From contig CAWJQF010000013.1 of the NCBI GenBank assembly GCA_963844915.1, positions 558,001 to 622,000 of the forward strand: a stretch of 64,000 bases of DNA. Direction: 5' to 3'. This document shows, piece after piece, positions 35,112 through 45,534 of the stretch (position 1 is the stretch's first letter; every line of letters begins with the position of its first letter). The DNA comes from JALZMG01 sp963844915 (GTDB lineage: Bacteria > Actinomycetota > Acidimicrobiia > Acidimicrobiales > Ilumatobacteraceae). Under the pieces are notes generated by a model. It was not told the DNA's origin and ran no database searches. It saw only the letters and a list, made by a program, of their open reading frames with translations. A program made the translations under genes and the position numbers.

Positions 35112-38100
35112 GTGATCGAGCACCCACCCCGGGCCCGCTACGTGCTCGAGGGCCGGGTCGCCACAATGTCCGAGCGCGGCGTGATCAACGACGGCGCTGT
35201 GTACGTCGATGCCGGAACGATCGAGCACGTACGGCAGCGGGCGGCGAAGCTTCCCGACAGCAAGTACCGGGGTGCGACGCGCATCCGCACGGGCGGGACG
35301 ATCTTCCCCGGCTTCATCGAGCTGCACAACCACCTCGCCTACAACGCGATGCCGTTGTGGCAAGTGCCGACCCGCTACACGAACAACGGCCAGTGGCGAG
35401 GGACCGAGACGTACACCCGCCGGATCACCAAGCCGTCACAGGTGCTCGGGCAGTCGAACGGGGCGGCTCAGGCGCTTGTGCGCTACACCGAGTGCCGCGC
35501 CCTGCTCGGCGGCACGACGTGCTCCCAGGGGCTGACGCTCGCCAACGCCGGCGGCGTGACGAAGCTCTACGCCGGGCTGCTGCGCAACCCCGAGGCCCCC
35601 GATGACGAGCGCCTGCCACCGGCCGGCACGAACATCGCCAACCCGGAGACCGGCGGGGCGCTCGCCTACCTCGAGACGCTGGCTGGGCACTCCTGTTATC
35701 TCCAGCACCTGTCGGAGGGGACGGACACGACGGCGCGCGGCTGGTTCGAGCGCCTCAAGATCGAGGAGGATCGCTGGGCTGTCAACGACCGCTTGTGCGC
35801 GATCCACTGCACGGCGCTGCACGCCGACGACTTCCGGCGGCTCGCCCGTGGGGGAGCGACGATGGTTTGGTCGCCCCTCAGCAACTACCTGCTCTACGGC
35901 GAGACGGCTGACATCGGGTCCGTCAAGGAGGCCGAGCTACCCATCTCGCTGGGCTCGGACTGGGCACCGAGCGGATCGAAGAACCTGCTCGGCGAGATCA
36001 AGGTCGCGTGGCTCGCCAGCCGAGAACACGGCGGGGTGTTCGAACCGCGGGAGCTCGTCGAGATGATCACGACGAACCCGGCGCGTGCCCTCAAGTGGGA
36101 GGCCCTCCTCGGCTCCATCGAGCCCGGCAAGCTGGCCGACCTCGTCGTCGTCGACGGGCAGTCCGACGACGCGTATCTCTCGCTGATCCACGCCCGCGAG
36201 AGCACCATCACGCTCGTGCTGATCGGCGGGGTGCCGCGTGTCGGTCAGTCCCGCCTGATGGGTCGGTTCTGGGACGAGCCGCTGCAAGGAGCGGACTGGA
36301 TCGACGAGCTGCGCGTCGGTGATGCCAGCCGGCGCCTCTTCTTCGAGCAAGCCGATGACGTCCTCGAGGGCCTGCAGCTCAGCGCGGCGCTGGAGACGCT
36401 GCGCGGCGCGATGGCTCGGCTCCCTGAGCTGGCAGTCGACGTCGATTCCGCCGTCGCCGGTGCGGTTGCCGGCGTCGCTGGTCCGGGCAGCTTCGCCGGA
36501 GGTGTGGCGCTCAACGGTGACACGTTCCGCGTGGTGCCCGACTTCGAGGCTGAGGACGACGCGCTGCTCGCCGCGACCCTCGGCGCCGCCGCGGCAGCCG
36601 AGCCGTACTCGTTCTGGGTCACCGAGCCGCTGGCGCTCGATCCGCTCACGGTCGTCGACGACGGCCCGCATCTGCGCGCGCTGTTGCGCGCCCGCAACCT
36701 GCCGGAGTTCGTCAAGCGCGGGCTGCCCGGCCTGTACGGCACCGAGCTGCGAGTGCCCGACTCCGCATCGTTCCTGGAGGACGCCGGAGTCGATCCGCAA
36801 CTCCGCGCCACGACGACCGATCTGGGCAGCGTCCTCGACTCATCGGGACAGCTGACATTGGAGGAGCGCAGGTTGATCGTCGATCAGGCGATCGTGCTGC
36901 TCACCGAGACCTACGTGCACCTGCCCCTGAAGCGGGCAATGCACGCTGTCGATCCGGTGCAACGGTTGCGCCTCCTGCGCCAGAGTCTCGACGAGCTGAC
37001 ACCTGAGACCATGCCCGCGGAGATCGGTTTCCACGCCGAGCTGATGGCCACGTTCAACTCGCTGCGCGATCTGCACACCGGCTACCGGTTGCCCGCTCCG
37101 TTCAACTCGAAGGTCGCCTGGCTGCCGTTCCTCGTCGAGGAGGTCTGGGACCGCGGCGAGCGGCAATACCTGCTGACGAAGTGGGTGCAGGACGCGTGGC
37201 CCGATCCAGCCATGGACGGTGGCCGCATCACGCACTGGAACGGGATGTCGATGGAGACGGCGGTGGCCCGCACCGCGGACCGTACGGCGGGCAGCAACCT
37301 CGATGCTCGCCACGCCCGCGGGGTGAGCAGTCTGACGATCCGTCCGTTGGTCAGCGGGCTGCCGCCGGACGAGGACTGGGTGGTCATCCGCTGGCTCGAT
37401 TCGGCGGGCACGGCCCACGACCACCAGCAGGAGTGGCTGGTGTTCGAGCCGGGCTCGCCGGTTGGTCCGCGCGACCTGCTCGTCGAGGCCAGCGCGATCG
37501 GCATCGACGATCACACCGACGATGTGCAGCAGGCTCGGAAGGCCCTGTTCGCGCAGCGTGTGGCGATGGCCGAGCGGGCGGCCAGCGCGCAGGCGATCGA
37601 GTCGCCGATCAGTGACTCGGCGGCGACCCTCGACACGTTCATGCCCGGTGTCTTCCGGGCGATGGAGGTGCAGCATTCACGTGACGGCGGCGGGCCGGCA
37701 TACGGCTACATCCGCATCTTCACGTTCAACGTCCCGGCCGCTGATCCGTTCGTCGACGAGTTCGTCCGGCTGGCTGGCCTCCTGCCCGACAGCGGGCTGG
37801 TGATCGACGTCCGTGGCAACGGCGGGGGGCTGATCTACGCCGCCGAGCAACTGCTGCAGGTCCTGACGCCCCACGAGATCGAGCCGGAGCCGGCGCAGTT
37901 CGTCAACACGGTGCTCAACCTGAAGATCTGCCGGAACCACCGGCGTTCGACGACGCTGCCCGGACTCGTCCTCGAGCCGTGGATCGACTCGATCCAGCAG
38001 GCGACGCGGACGGGGGCGGCGTTCTCCCGCGGGATCCCGATCACCTCACCGGACGAGGCCAACCGGCGCGGGCAGGCGTATCAGGGGCCCGTGGTGCTCA

Positions 38101-38747
38101 TCACCGACGCCTTGAGCTACTCGGCGACGGACCTGTTCGCGGCAGGGTTCCAGGATCACGCCATCGGGCCGGTGATCGGGGTCGGGGGAGCGACGGGCGC
38201 GGGCGGGGCCAACGTCTGGACCCACGCCCTGCTGCGCCGCTTGATGGAGCCCGACAACGAGGACCCGGGGCCGTCGCCGTTCGAGGTGCTGCCGCGGGGC
38301 GCCGATCTGCGCGTGGCGGTGCGGCGGACGACCAGGGTCGGGCCGAACGCCGGGAACGTGCTGGAGGACCTCGGTGTCGTGCCCGCAGTGCCCTACCGGA
38401 TGAGCCGGCGCGACGTCATGGAGGGCAACCAGGACCTGATCGACCTGGCGGTCGAGCAGCTCGAGACACGCACGCCGCATTCGGTGGTGCTCGAGCGCGT
38501 GCAGCAACACCGCGATCGGGCGCCGACGGTGACCTTGCGGACGCGCAACGTGACACGTGTCGACGTCGAGGTCGATGGGCGTCGGCTGCAGAGCCGTGAC
38601 GTGCGCCGTGACCGGGTCACCGTCGCCTTGGGCGAGCTGCCCGCGCTCCGCAACCTGTCGAAGGTCACCCTGCTGATCACCGCATTCGAGCACGACGAGG
38701 TAGTGGCCACGCTGCGCGTAAGTGTCGAGAACCACGCCGCCCGCTAG
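35112..38747 (+). CDS. Amidohydrolase fused to an S41-type protease
   Basis: A 1,211-residue protein. Residues 1-410 are an amidohydrolase (imidazolonepropionase-like): FPGFIELHNHLAYN at about 63-76 supplies the His-x-His metal site, CAIHCTALHADDF and LGSDWAPSGSKNLL the further ligands, and KLADLVVVDG the closing strand. Residues about 590-1130 resemble a tail-specific S41 protease: LVIDVRGNGGGLIYAAEQLL, then LITDALSYSATDLFAAGFQ near 996-1014 with the Ser nucleophile. The junction is in one frame. No signal peptide is seen. The GTG at 35112 lies two bases after the preceding stop. A 48-bp palindrome starts at its stop. Confidence 0.82.
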   Translation: MIEHPPRARYVLEGRVATMSERGVINDGAVYVDAGTIEHVRQRAAKLPDSKYRGATRIRTGGTIFPGFIELHNHLAYNAMPLWQVPTRYTNNGQWRGTETYTRRITKPSQVLGQSNGAAQALVRYTECRALLGGTTCSQGLTLANAGGVTKLYAGLLRNPEAPDDERLPPAGTNIANPETGGALAYLETLAGHSCYLQHLSEGTDTTARGWFERLKIEEDRWAVNDRLCAIHCTALHADDFRRLARGGATMVWSPLSNYLLYGETADIGSVKEAELPISLGSDWAPSGSKNLLGEIKVAWLASREHGGVFEPRELVEMITTNPARALKWEALLGSIEPGKLADLVVVDGQSDDAYLSLIHARESTITLVLIGGVPRVGQSRLMGRFWDEPLQGADWIDELRVGDASRRLFFEQADDVLEGLQLSAALETLRGAMARLPELAVDVDSAVAGAVAGVAGPGSFAGGVALNGDTFRVVPDFEAEDDALLAATLGAAAAAEPYSFWVTEPLALDPLTVVDDGPHLRALLRARNLPEFVKRGLPGLYGTELRVPDSASFLEDAGVDPQLRATTTDLGSVLDSSGQLTLEERRLIVDQAIVLLTETYVHLPLKRAMHAVDPVQRLRLLRQSLDELTPETMPAEIGFHAELMATFNSLRDLHTGYRLPAPFNSKVAWLPFLVEEVWDRGERQYLLTKWVQDAWPDPAMDGGRITHWNGMSMETAVARTADRTAGSNLDARHARGVSSLTIRPLVSGLPPDEDWVVIRWLDSAGTAHDHQQEWLVFEPGSPVGPRDLLVEASAIGIDDHTDDVQQARKALFAQRVAMAERAASAQAIESPISDSAATLDTFMPGVFRAMEVQHSRDGGGPAYGYIRIFTFNVPAADPFVDEFVRLAGLLPDSGLVIDVRGNGGGLIYAAEQLLQVLTPHEIEPEPAQFVNTVLNLKICRNHRRSTTLPGLVLEPWIDSIQQATRTGAAFSRGIPITSPDEANRRGQAYQGPVVLITDALSYSATDLFAAGFQDHAIGPVIGVGGATGAGGANVWTHALLRRLMEPDNEDPGPSPFEVLPRGADLRVAVRRTTRVGPNAGNVLEDLGVVPAVPYRMSRRDVMEGNQDLIDLAVEQLETRTPHSVVLERVQQHRDRAPTVTLRTRNVTRVDVEVDGRRLQSRDVRRDRVTVALGELPALRNLSKVTLLITAFEHDEVVATLRVSVENHAAR

Positions 38748-38795
38748 TTCTGTCCGTCGGAATCGATCGTTGTGAGGCGATCGCGACGGACAGTT
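38748..38795 (+). terminator. 48-bp palindromic element, copy B
   Basis: CTGTCCGTC (38750-38758) and GACGGACAG (38785-38793) are exact reverse complements. It begins directly after the TAG of the amidohydrolase-S41 gene. Length and about 80% of positions agree with copy A at 7229-7276 read on the minus strand. Confidence 0.6.
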
Positions 38796-38838
38796 CGGGC
38801 CGAACGTCGCTCGCGCACCCCTTCGTCACACTGTTCGC

Positions 38839-39165
38839 ATGTCGTCGACGACGCAGATGTTCGCCCATGCCGCCCGTACCCTCACCCGCGCTGCCCGCCA
38901 GCGATCGCTGATCGGGCCGACGTTCCGCTGCCCGCCACGGTTGTCGGGCGTCGACCGGTCCGTCCGCCGAAGACCCGGCGGGGCCGTGATCGCAGTTCGA
39001 CTGCGTGGCCGCCCGTGGGCCGCCGTGCTGGGCGACATGATCGAGGGAGTCATCGTCGTCAACGACCTCTCACCGCCGCAGGCGACCCGCCTGCGTACCG
39101 AGCTGTGGGAGCTCCTCGGCCCTGTGGCGACAGTTGATGAAACGACCCAGTCGCAGGTGGCCTGA
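38839..39165 (+). CDS. Small conserved-looking hypothetical protein
   Basis: A 108-residue protein of unknown function. Residues 1-50 are basic (FAHAARTLTRAARQRSLIGP, CPPRLSGVDRSVRR); residues 50-108 look folded (GAVIAVRLRGRPWAAVLGDMIEGVIVVNDL, LRTELWELLG). Composition is coding-like. It is the last gene before the tRNA and is followed at once by a palindrome. Confidence 0.55.
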   Translation: MSSTTQMFAHAARTLTRAARQRSLIGPTFRCPPRLSGVDRSVRRRPGGAVIAVRLRGRPWAAVLGDMIEGVIVVNDLSPPQATRLRTELWELLGPVATVDETTQSQVA

Positions 39166-39168
39166 CCC

Positions 39169-39225
39169 CGACTTTGCGTCACCGTTTGCGCCGTCGACCG
39201 CAGAAAACGTGACGCAAACTCGGGT
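39169..39225. terminator. Palindrome between the small gene and tRNA-Leu
   Basis: CCCGACTTTGCGTCAC and GTGACGCAAACTCGGG pair over 16 bases with one mismatch around a 25-base interior. It starts three bases after the stop of the 108-residue gene. Its form matches the other stop-codon palindromes in this window. Confidence 0.5.
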
Positions 39226-39252
39226 GCCGACAGCCCCATAGGGTGAAGATGC

Positions 39253-39335
39253 GCCCGGGTGGCGGAATGGCAGACGCGGGGGGCTTAAACCCCTCTGACC
39301 CCATGGTCGTGTGGGTTCGAATCCCACCCCGGGCA
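39253..39335 (+). tRNA. tRNA-Leu (anticodon UAA)
   Basis: A complete 83-base type II tRNA. Acceptor GCCCGGG (39253-39259) pairs with CCCGGGC (39328-39334). The anticodon loop CTTAAAC (39284-39290) gives UAA. There is a long variable arm, and the T arm is GTGGG-TTCGAAT-CCCAC. CCA is not encoded (ACCC follows). Its 3' end is a typical integration site, and an integrase remnant follows. Confidence 0.95.
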
Positions 39336-39434
39336 CCCGGTTTAGCTGGTCGTTTGCGCTTCGCACCTCAATCCGACCTGAAGCGCTCGAGGCGATCCGT
39401 CACAGATCGTGCACAGAAGTTGTGGGATCTGCAC

Positions 39435-39713
39435 GTGGCACGGGGATCGGTCCGCCGCAAGGACAACGCCTGGTCGTACCGCGTCGACCTCGGACCGGAC
39501 CCGTTCACGGGCAAGCGCTGCCAGCTCGCCAAGCAAGGGTTCCGCACGCGCAAGGCGGCCGAAGCCGCGCTTGGCGCCTTGCTCACCTCGATCTCGCGCG
39601 GCTCGGTTGTCGATCGGTCCACGACGACGACGGAGGAGTTCCTGCGAGACTGGCTCGTCAGCCAGCAGCAGATCGACAAGATCGCCCAACGATTCGATGT
39701 GAGTCAGCTCTGA
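39435..39713 (+). pseudogene. Truncated tyrosine integrase, N-terminal arm-binding domain
   Basis: About 92 codons with GSVRRKDNAWSYRVDLGPDP and KRCQLAKQGFRTRKAAEAAL, the arm-type DNA-binding domain of phage-like tyrosine recombinases, then the start of the core-binding domain (TTEEFLRDWL). After that the sequence turns to unrelated residues and stops. The catalytic domain is missing. It lies 100 bases after tRNA-Leu, the normal place of an integrase beside attL, so it marks an old integrated element. The frame is also open upstream through the tRNA; the GTG at 39435 is a guess. Confidence 0.72.
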
Positions 39714-39752
39714 TGCGGTGGTCAGGCCGCGCGGAGGCGACGGCGGGGCGCG

Positions 39753-42700
39753 TCATCTGCAGGACTGCATCTGCAGGTAGCGCACGCATTCGTCGTCGGT
39801 GAAGTCTCGGGTCACGCGCTGCTCGGCGATCTTGACCAACTGGTCGAGGTCGAGTGCCCAGACCCGGACGGTGCCATCCATGCCGGCTGTGGCGAGCTGC
39901 GTGCCGACGGGGTTGAACGCGACGGAGACGATCGCGCCGATGTGCCCGTCGAGTGTCAGGAGGTGGGCGCCGGATTCGGGGTCCCAGATGCGGATCGTGC
40001 CGTCTCCGCCGGCGGTTGCCAGGCGGGTTCCGTCGGTGCTGAAGGCCATGTCGTAGACCGCGCCGGTGTGCCCGGCGAGCGTGGCCACCGGCTGACCGGT
40101 GACCGTGTTCCACAATCTCAGGGATTGGTCGCGGGCCTGGATGTGCGGGCTGATGGCGACGAGATCGCTGGTGGGGCTGGGCACGGCGAACCACGGCAGG
40201 ACGTCGATGGTGGTCACGATCTCGCCGTCGCGCCAGTCCCACACCTCGACGCGTCCGGCGGTGGGATCGAAGGTGTCCGACGGATCGTTGTCGCCGGGTG
40301 GCTCGAGGTCGACGATCAGGCGTTCCCCGTCGCGGTTGAAGCGCACGGTTCCGACCGACGCGCCCGGGAACGCCAGCTGCGTGATGGTGCGTCCTGAGCG
40401 GTCGACGATCCTGACCAAGCCGCGGCCGCGATCACCGCCGGCGAGCGCCAGCACATTGCTGTCCGGGGTCCAGTCGGCATCGATGACCCGCGAGCCGACG
40501 GTGAGCTCGCGAGGTGATCCGCCGGCGGCGATGTCCCAGAGATATGCAGGCCCCTCCAGGAACGTCGACGCAACAGCCATCGAGGCGTCGGGGCTGGGCA
40601 CGATCCTGCGGAAGTCACCCGGTGCGGCGACTGACACTCCGGGGATGCCGGACGGCGGTGTCGGTGTAGCCGGGCCGCCGAGCTCGCCCACCTGTTCCCA
40701 GGTGCGCGCGTCCCAGATGCCGATCGTGCTCCCGGCTCCGGTCACGAGGACGTGTCGTCCGTCGCCGGTGAACACGGCGTCGGGCATGAAGAAGGCGGCC
40801 GCCGGCAGTGTGGCGACCTCGGCACCGCCCGTCAGGCCGACGTCCCACACCGTCGTCGTACCGCTGCGGCTTGCCAGCGCGATCCGGGTGCCGTCCGGGG
40901 AGAACGCGAGGTCACCGACACCGCTGCGAGTGTCGATGGCCGACAGGGTGATCATCTCGCGCCCACCGCCTTCGACGAGGCTCCAGATCTTCGCCGTGCC
41001 GTCGACGCTGGCGGTGGCCAGCCGGGTCGAGTCGGGGCTCCAGTCGATCGCCTCGACGAAGGATCCGTGACCCGCGAGCACCATCTCCTGTCGACCGGAT
41101 GTCGCATCGAAAACGCCGCCCGTCGTGGCCACCAGAGCGCCGTCCGGGCTCCACGCCACCTCGGTGACGGGCAGGTCTTCCTCGAGGGCGAACAGGTCGA
41201 CGCCCGACTCGACGTCGATGACGACGGCGATCGGTTCGGTGACCGACGAGATCGCGAGCCTGGTGCCGTCGGGGGAGAACGACGTGCCCTCCGCGCCGGG
41301 GACCCCGCGGAGCTCGTGCACGATCTCTCCCGTCGCGACGCGCATGATCCGCACGAGGCCGTCGTCGTCGTGAGGCCAGGCCGCGGCGAACAGTTGCCCG
41401 TCCGGGCTGAACGACGGCCCCCATGCCGGCGCGCCGCCGGGTACGCCCATGTCGTGCAGGAGCTCCCCGGTGGTGCTGTCCCACACCGCAGCGATCCCGG
41501 CGGCGCTGGTCGTACCCACCAGCGTCGCCGGTCGGGGCGTAGGTCACGTCGGTGACTTCGCCGTCGGAGGCCGCGAACGACCGGACCGCCTCGCCCGTCG
41601 CGGCGTCGCGAATGTCGATGACTCCCGACGACTCAACACCCTCGGTGAGAACGTGTGAGCCGTCGGGGCTCCAGTCGAGCGTTCCGCCAGTGCCGGTGAC
41701 CCGCCACGCGATCCGCGCCGCGCTGACCGCCCGATGCAGCGCTTCCTCGGCCTCGTACAAGGTCGAGCTGTCGGCGGTTCGGGCGTGCTCGACCGCTTCG
41801 AGGGCGAGCAGGATGCTGCGCTCCGGGTCGATGGCGACGTTGGCGGCGGCCGCCGCGGCGAGCCCGCGGGCGGTCGCCGCGTCGCCGGCGCGATGAGCCT
41901 GCTGCGACTCCCGGACCGCGATCGCCCCAACCACGACCGCCGCGGCGAGGAGAAGCGCGAGCGCGCCGAGCAGCGCCACGAGACGCCGGTTGTTCCGCGC
42001 GTCGCGACGAGCGCGGGACTCGAGGGCGCGTCGTTCGGACGCCGCGTGCTCCGCGGAGGCGTCGAGAAATGCTTGCTCGACAGCCGTCAACTGGCGGTCG
42101 GATTGATCGCGCCACTCGAGCGCGGTCTCGAGGCGGGCACCGCGGTAGAGCTCGGTGTCCGGTCGACCGAGCGAGTCCCACCCGTCCGCGGCGCTGACGA
42201 GATGCCGGAGCAGCCGTTGCCCGGCGACGTCCTCTTCGAGCCACGAACGCAGCCGCGGCCAAGCCCGGGCGAGTGCTTCGTGGGCGATCTCGAACGTCTC
42301 GTTCTCGGCGGTGAGCAGACGCGCGCCGACCATCAGGCCGATCACGTGCTCGCGTCCTGGCTCGCCGAGGAGCGCTCGGCTGGGAACCCGATAGCGCACC
42401 GCGTCGCCGTCGGGCGTCGGGCTGACGAGGCGCAGCAGCACCGAGCGCAGGCTGGCACGCTCGCCGGCCGACAGGCCGTCGTAGAGCCGGTCGGCGGAGC
42501 GTGCGACCGCTCCCCGAATGCCGCCACTGTCGCGGTAGCCGGCGACGGTCAACGTCTGCCCGTCCCGCCGGCGCCACGTTTCGGCCAGCGCATGCGACAG
42601 CAGCGGCAGGCCGCCCGGCTCCCCCTCGCAGTCGCGGACCAGCAGGTCGACGAGCCCGTGCTCGAGCCGCAGCCCGGCCAACAGCGCCGGTTGTTCGATC

Positions 42701-43957
42701 GCCTCACGCAGGGCCTCTCCTGCGAGCGGGGCGAGGAGGTGGAGACCATGCTCGGCGAGGTTGCTCAGCCCGGCGTCGACGCTGAGCCCGCCGAGCTGGT
42801 CGCTGCGCACGGCGATGACGACCGGCGCCGTCTCGAGGGCGTATCGGGCGAGCGCCTGGCAGAACGAGCGGACCGCCTCGATGGGCAGTCCGTGGGTGAA
42901 GAGCTCCTCGAACTGATCGACCACGAGCACCGGCGCCGACGCCGCCGGCCTCGCTCGCCCGGGCCATCGCCTCGGCGGGGTCCGGACCGGGTGTGAACAC
43001 CGTGGCGACCCGGCCGCGGCCGGCGAGGGCGGGGACCAGGCCGGCCCGCACGAGCGACGACTTGCCGCACCCCGACGGTCCCGCAACCACGAGCAGCGGT
43101 GACGCACGGAGCCGGTCGAGGCACACCTGCACGTCGTCGGCGCGGCCGAAGAACGCCTCGCTGTCGGCCCGGTCGTACGGCGCAAGACCCTTGTAGGGGC
43201 AGGCCGCGCTGACGACCGCCGGCGCCGGCACCGGGGCGAGCGCAGGGTCTTGGCGAAGGATCGCGGCTTCGAGCTCGAGCAGGTCGACGCCGGGCTCCAG
43301 CCCGACCTCGGCGAGGGTTCGCCGGGCGCGGGCCAACGTTCGCAAGGCCTCGGCCTGGCGGGCGCAGCGGTACTGGGCCAGCGCGAGCAGCGCCCAGCGA
43401 CGCTCGCGCAGCGGTTCCTCGTCGACCAACGGCTCGGCCGCGGCGGCGACCTCGCGGTGCTCGCCGGCGGCGAGACGGGCGACGAGCCAGTCCTCCTGCG
43501 CCGACCTGCGCAGCTCCTCGAGGCGGCTCGCCTCGCTGCGGCCCGGAGGCCAGCCGTCGAGGTCGGTCAACGGCGTTCCCCGCCACAACGCCAGCGCACG
43601 GTGGTAGGTCGCGGCGGCACGGTCCGGTTCGCCGCCCGCCACGAGCACGCGGCCGCGCTCGACGAGACGCTCGAACTGGCTGGCATCGACGTCGGCGGCG
43701 TCGAGTGTCAGCCGATAGCCGTCGGACGAGGTCTCGATGGCGTGGTCGTCGAGCACCTTGCGCAGCCGGCTGACCCGGATCTGGACCTGCTTGCGCCACG
43801 ACTGCGGCGGGTCGTCGCCCCACAGCGCGTCGGCGAGCTGCTCGGACGACACGGTGACCCCGCTCCGCACCGCCAGCACGCCCAACGCGATGCGGTCCCG
43901 CGGCTCCAGCGGCCCGACACCGTCGATCCCGACCGGACCCAAAACCCGCACGCCCAC
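39753..43957 (-). CDS. SARP/BTAD-nSTAND-WD40 regulator (AfsR-like), two frameshifts
   Basis: About 1,400 residues if repaired. From GTG 43957: an OmpR-like DNA-binding domain (VRVLGPVGIDGVGPLEPRDR), a BTAD domain to about residue 240, then an nSTAND NTPase with Walker A PSGCGKSS and Walker B LVVDQFEELF, a winged region, a membrane helix (LLGALALLLAAAVVVGAIAV), and a WD40 propeller of at least ten blades to 39753 (for example TLAGHTGAVYDMAFSTDGTR). The frame shifts near 42955 and again near 41530; both halves remain fully conserved across each. Such proteins switch genes on in response to an intracellular signal read by the propeller. No target is evident. Confidence 0.83.
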
Positions 43958-44174
43958 CCGGCAAGTGTCACGGTCCGCCGCCTCCCCGTCAATGCCGCCT
44001 ATACCAGACCGATACCGGCCCGCGCCCGGACGGGATACCCCTGCACCCGACAATGCGAAGGCGACCGCCACCACGGGCGGTCGCCGGTAACGCCGGGAGG
44101 CTGAGGATGAGCGCAAGGACGGGACGAACAGCTCGGCCCACGGCAAAGGTCGGTCTGATGAAGGAGGCAGGTTG

Positions 44175-45534
44175 ATGCGGGTACCTCATGTTTCGTTGGT
44201 CGTCGGGTTGACGGCGCTGGCCGTGGGGGTCGCGGCGGTGCCCGCCGGCGCCACGGTGATCGAGCGGGGCGAGTACTCGGGGACCGACTCGTACACCTAT
44301 GGCGACTGCGGGTACCCGGTTGAGGTGCAGGTCGAGTTCAGTGGCGACTACCGGATCCGTGCCGGCGAGGGCGCCGAGGAGTCGGCGTTCTTCCTCCTCG
44401 ACAACTACGCGTACCGGGAGGTGCACACCAACCTCGACACGGGCGAGTCGTTCGTGGTGCGCGGCAACGCGGTGATCAACGACGTCGCGGCGACGAGACT
44501 GGAGGGCTCGGTCTTCGAGGTCGTCACCCTCAGAGCTGGCCAGCCGTTCGTCGTGGAGGACTCCGCTGGCAACGTCGTGCTCCGCGAATCGCGGTGCCAT
44601 CCGCTACCGGGCCACGTTCGACACGGGCGGTGACGACGAGCCCGGCGGGACGCCCCTGGAGTTCCTCGGTGCCGACGTGAGGGGCCCCCACCCGTGGCTC
44701 TTCACCGACTTCTGCAAGATCGCCGGCGAGCTCGTCGGTACGGACTCGGCGCAGCGGCTGACGCCGCGCCCGGCGGGAACGACGGCCGCACCGCTGGGGT
44801 ACTACGAATACCTGCCGCCCGGGTATGGCGACGACGAGCCGAGCCCGCTCCTGGTGTTCCTCCATGGGTTCGGTGCGGACGGGGACGGCTCGGCCGCCGA
44901 GCTCGAGAACCTGCTCTTCACCGGCATCCCGGAGCTGATCGGGAACAACGGATGGCCGTCGGAGCGACCCTTCGTCGTGCTCGCCCCCCAGCATGCGTAC
45001 CCGCAGGACTTCAGCCCCTACGCCCCCTGCGACGGCGTCGTGCACGGCGGTTCGTGCTCGATGACCCTTCAGCACGAGTTCGACCATCCCGCCGACGGTT
45101 CGGTGTGCACAACCCCGGCGCAGGTTCACGACTTCTTGTCGTACGCGATCGCCAACTACGACATCGACCCGGATCGGGTGTATCTGACCGGCTTGAGCTG
45201 CGGCGCCTTCGGCGCCTGGGAGTACGTCGCCCAGTACGGCGGCGACCAGATCGCGGCCATGGTCCCCATCGCCGGTGAGGGCCGCCCGGCCTGGGCCGAG
45301 TCGATGTGCGGTCTCGGTGACGTTGGCATCTGGGCCTTCCACGGTGATGCTGACGACGTCGTCGCTCCGGCCGGCAGCATCGAGCCGATCACCAACCTGA
45401 CGGCCTGCCCGTCCGCCCGCGATGCCGACCTCACGGTCTATCCGGGCGTGGACCACGACTCGTGGACGCGCACCTACAGCCTCAGCGTGGGCCACGACAT
45501 CTATGCCTGGCTGCTCGGGTTCACCGTCTCGTGA
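44175..45534 (+). CDS. Secreted two-domain esterase/depolymerase-like hydrolase, frameshifted
   Basis: About 450 residues if repaired. ATG 44175 follows AAGGAGG; a signal peptide covers about 1-26 (cleavage after AGA). Residues 27-180 are an actinobacterial beta-sandwich domain of unknown role (GEYSGTDSYTYGDCGYPVEV). Near 44591 the frame shifts and the conserved RYRATFDTGGDDEPGGTPLE, then GPHPWLFTDFCKIAGEL, continues in the new frame. The rest is an alpha/beta hydrolase of the PHB-depolymerase/feruloyl-esterase type: LLVFLHGFGADGDGS, nucleophile in GLSCGAFG, GDADDVV with Asp, and DHDSWT with His. It would act outside the cell on an ester or polymer. Confidence 0.72.
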
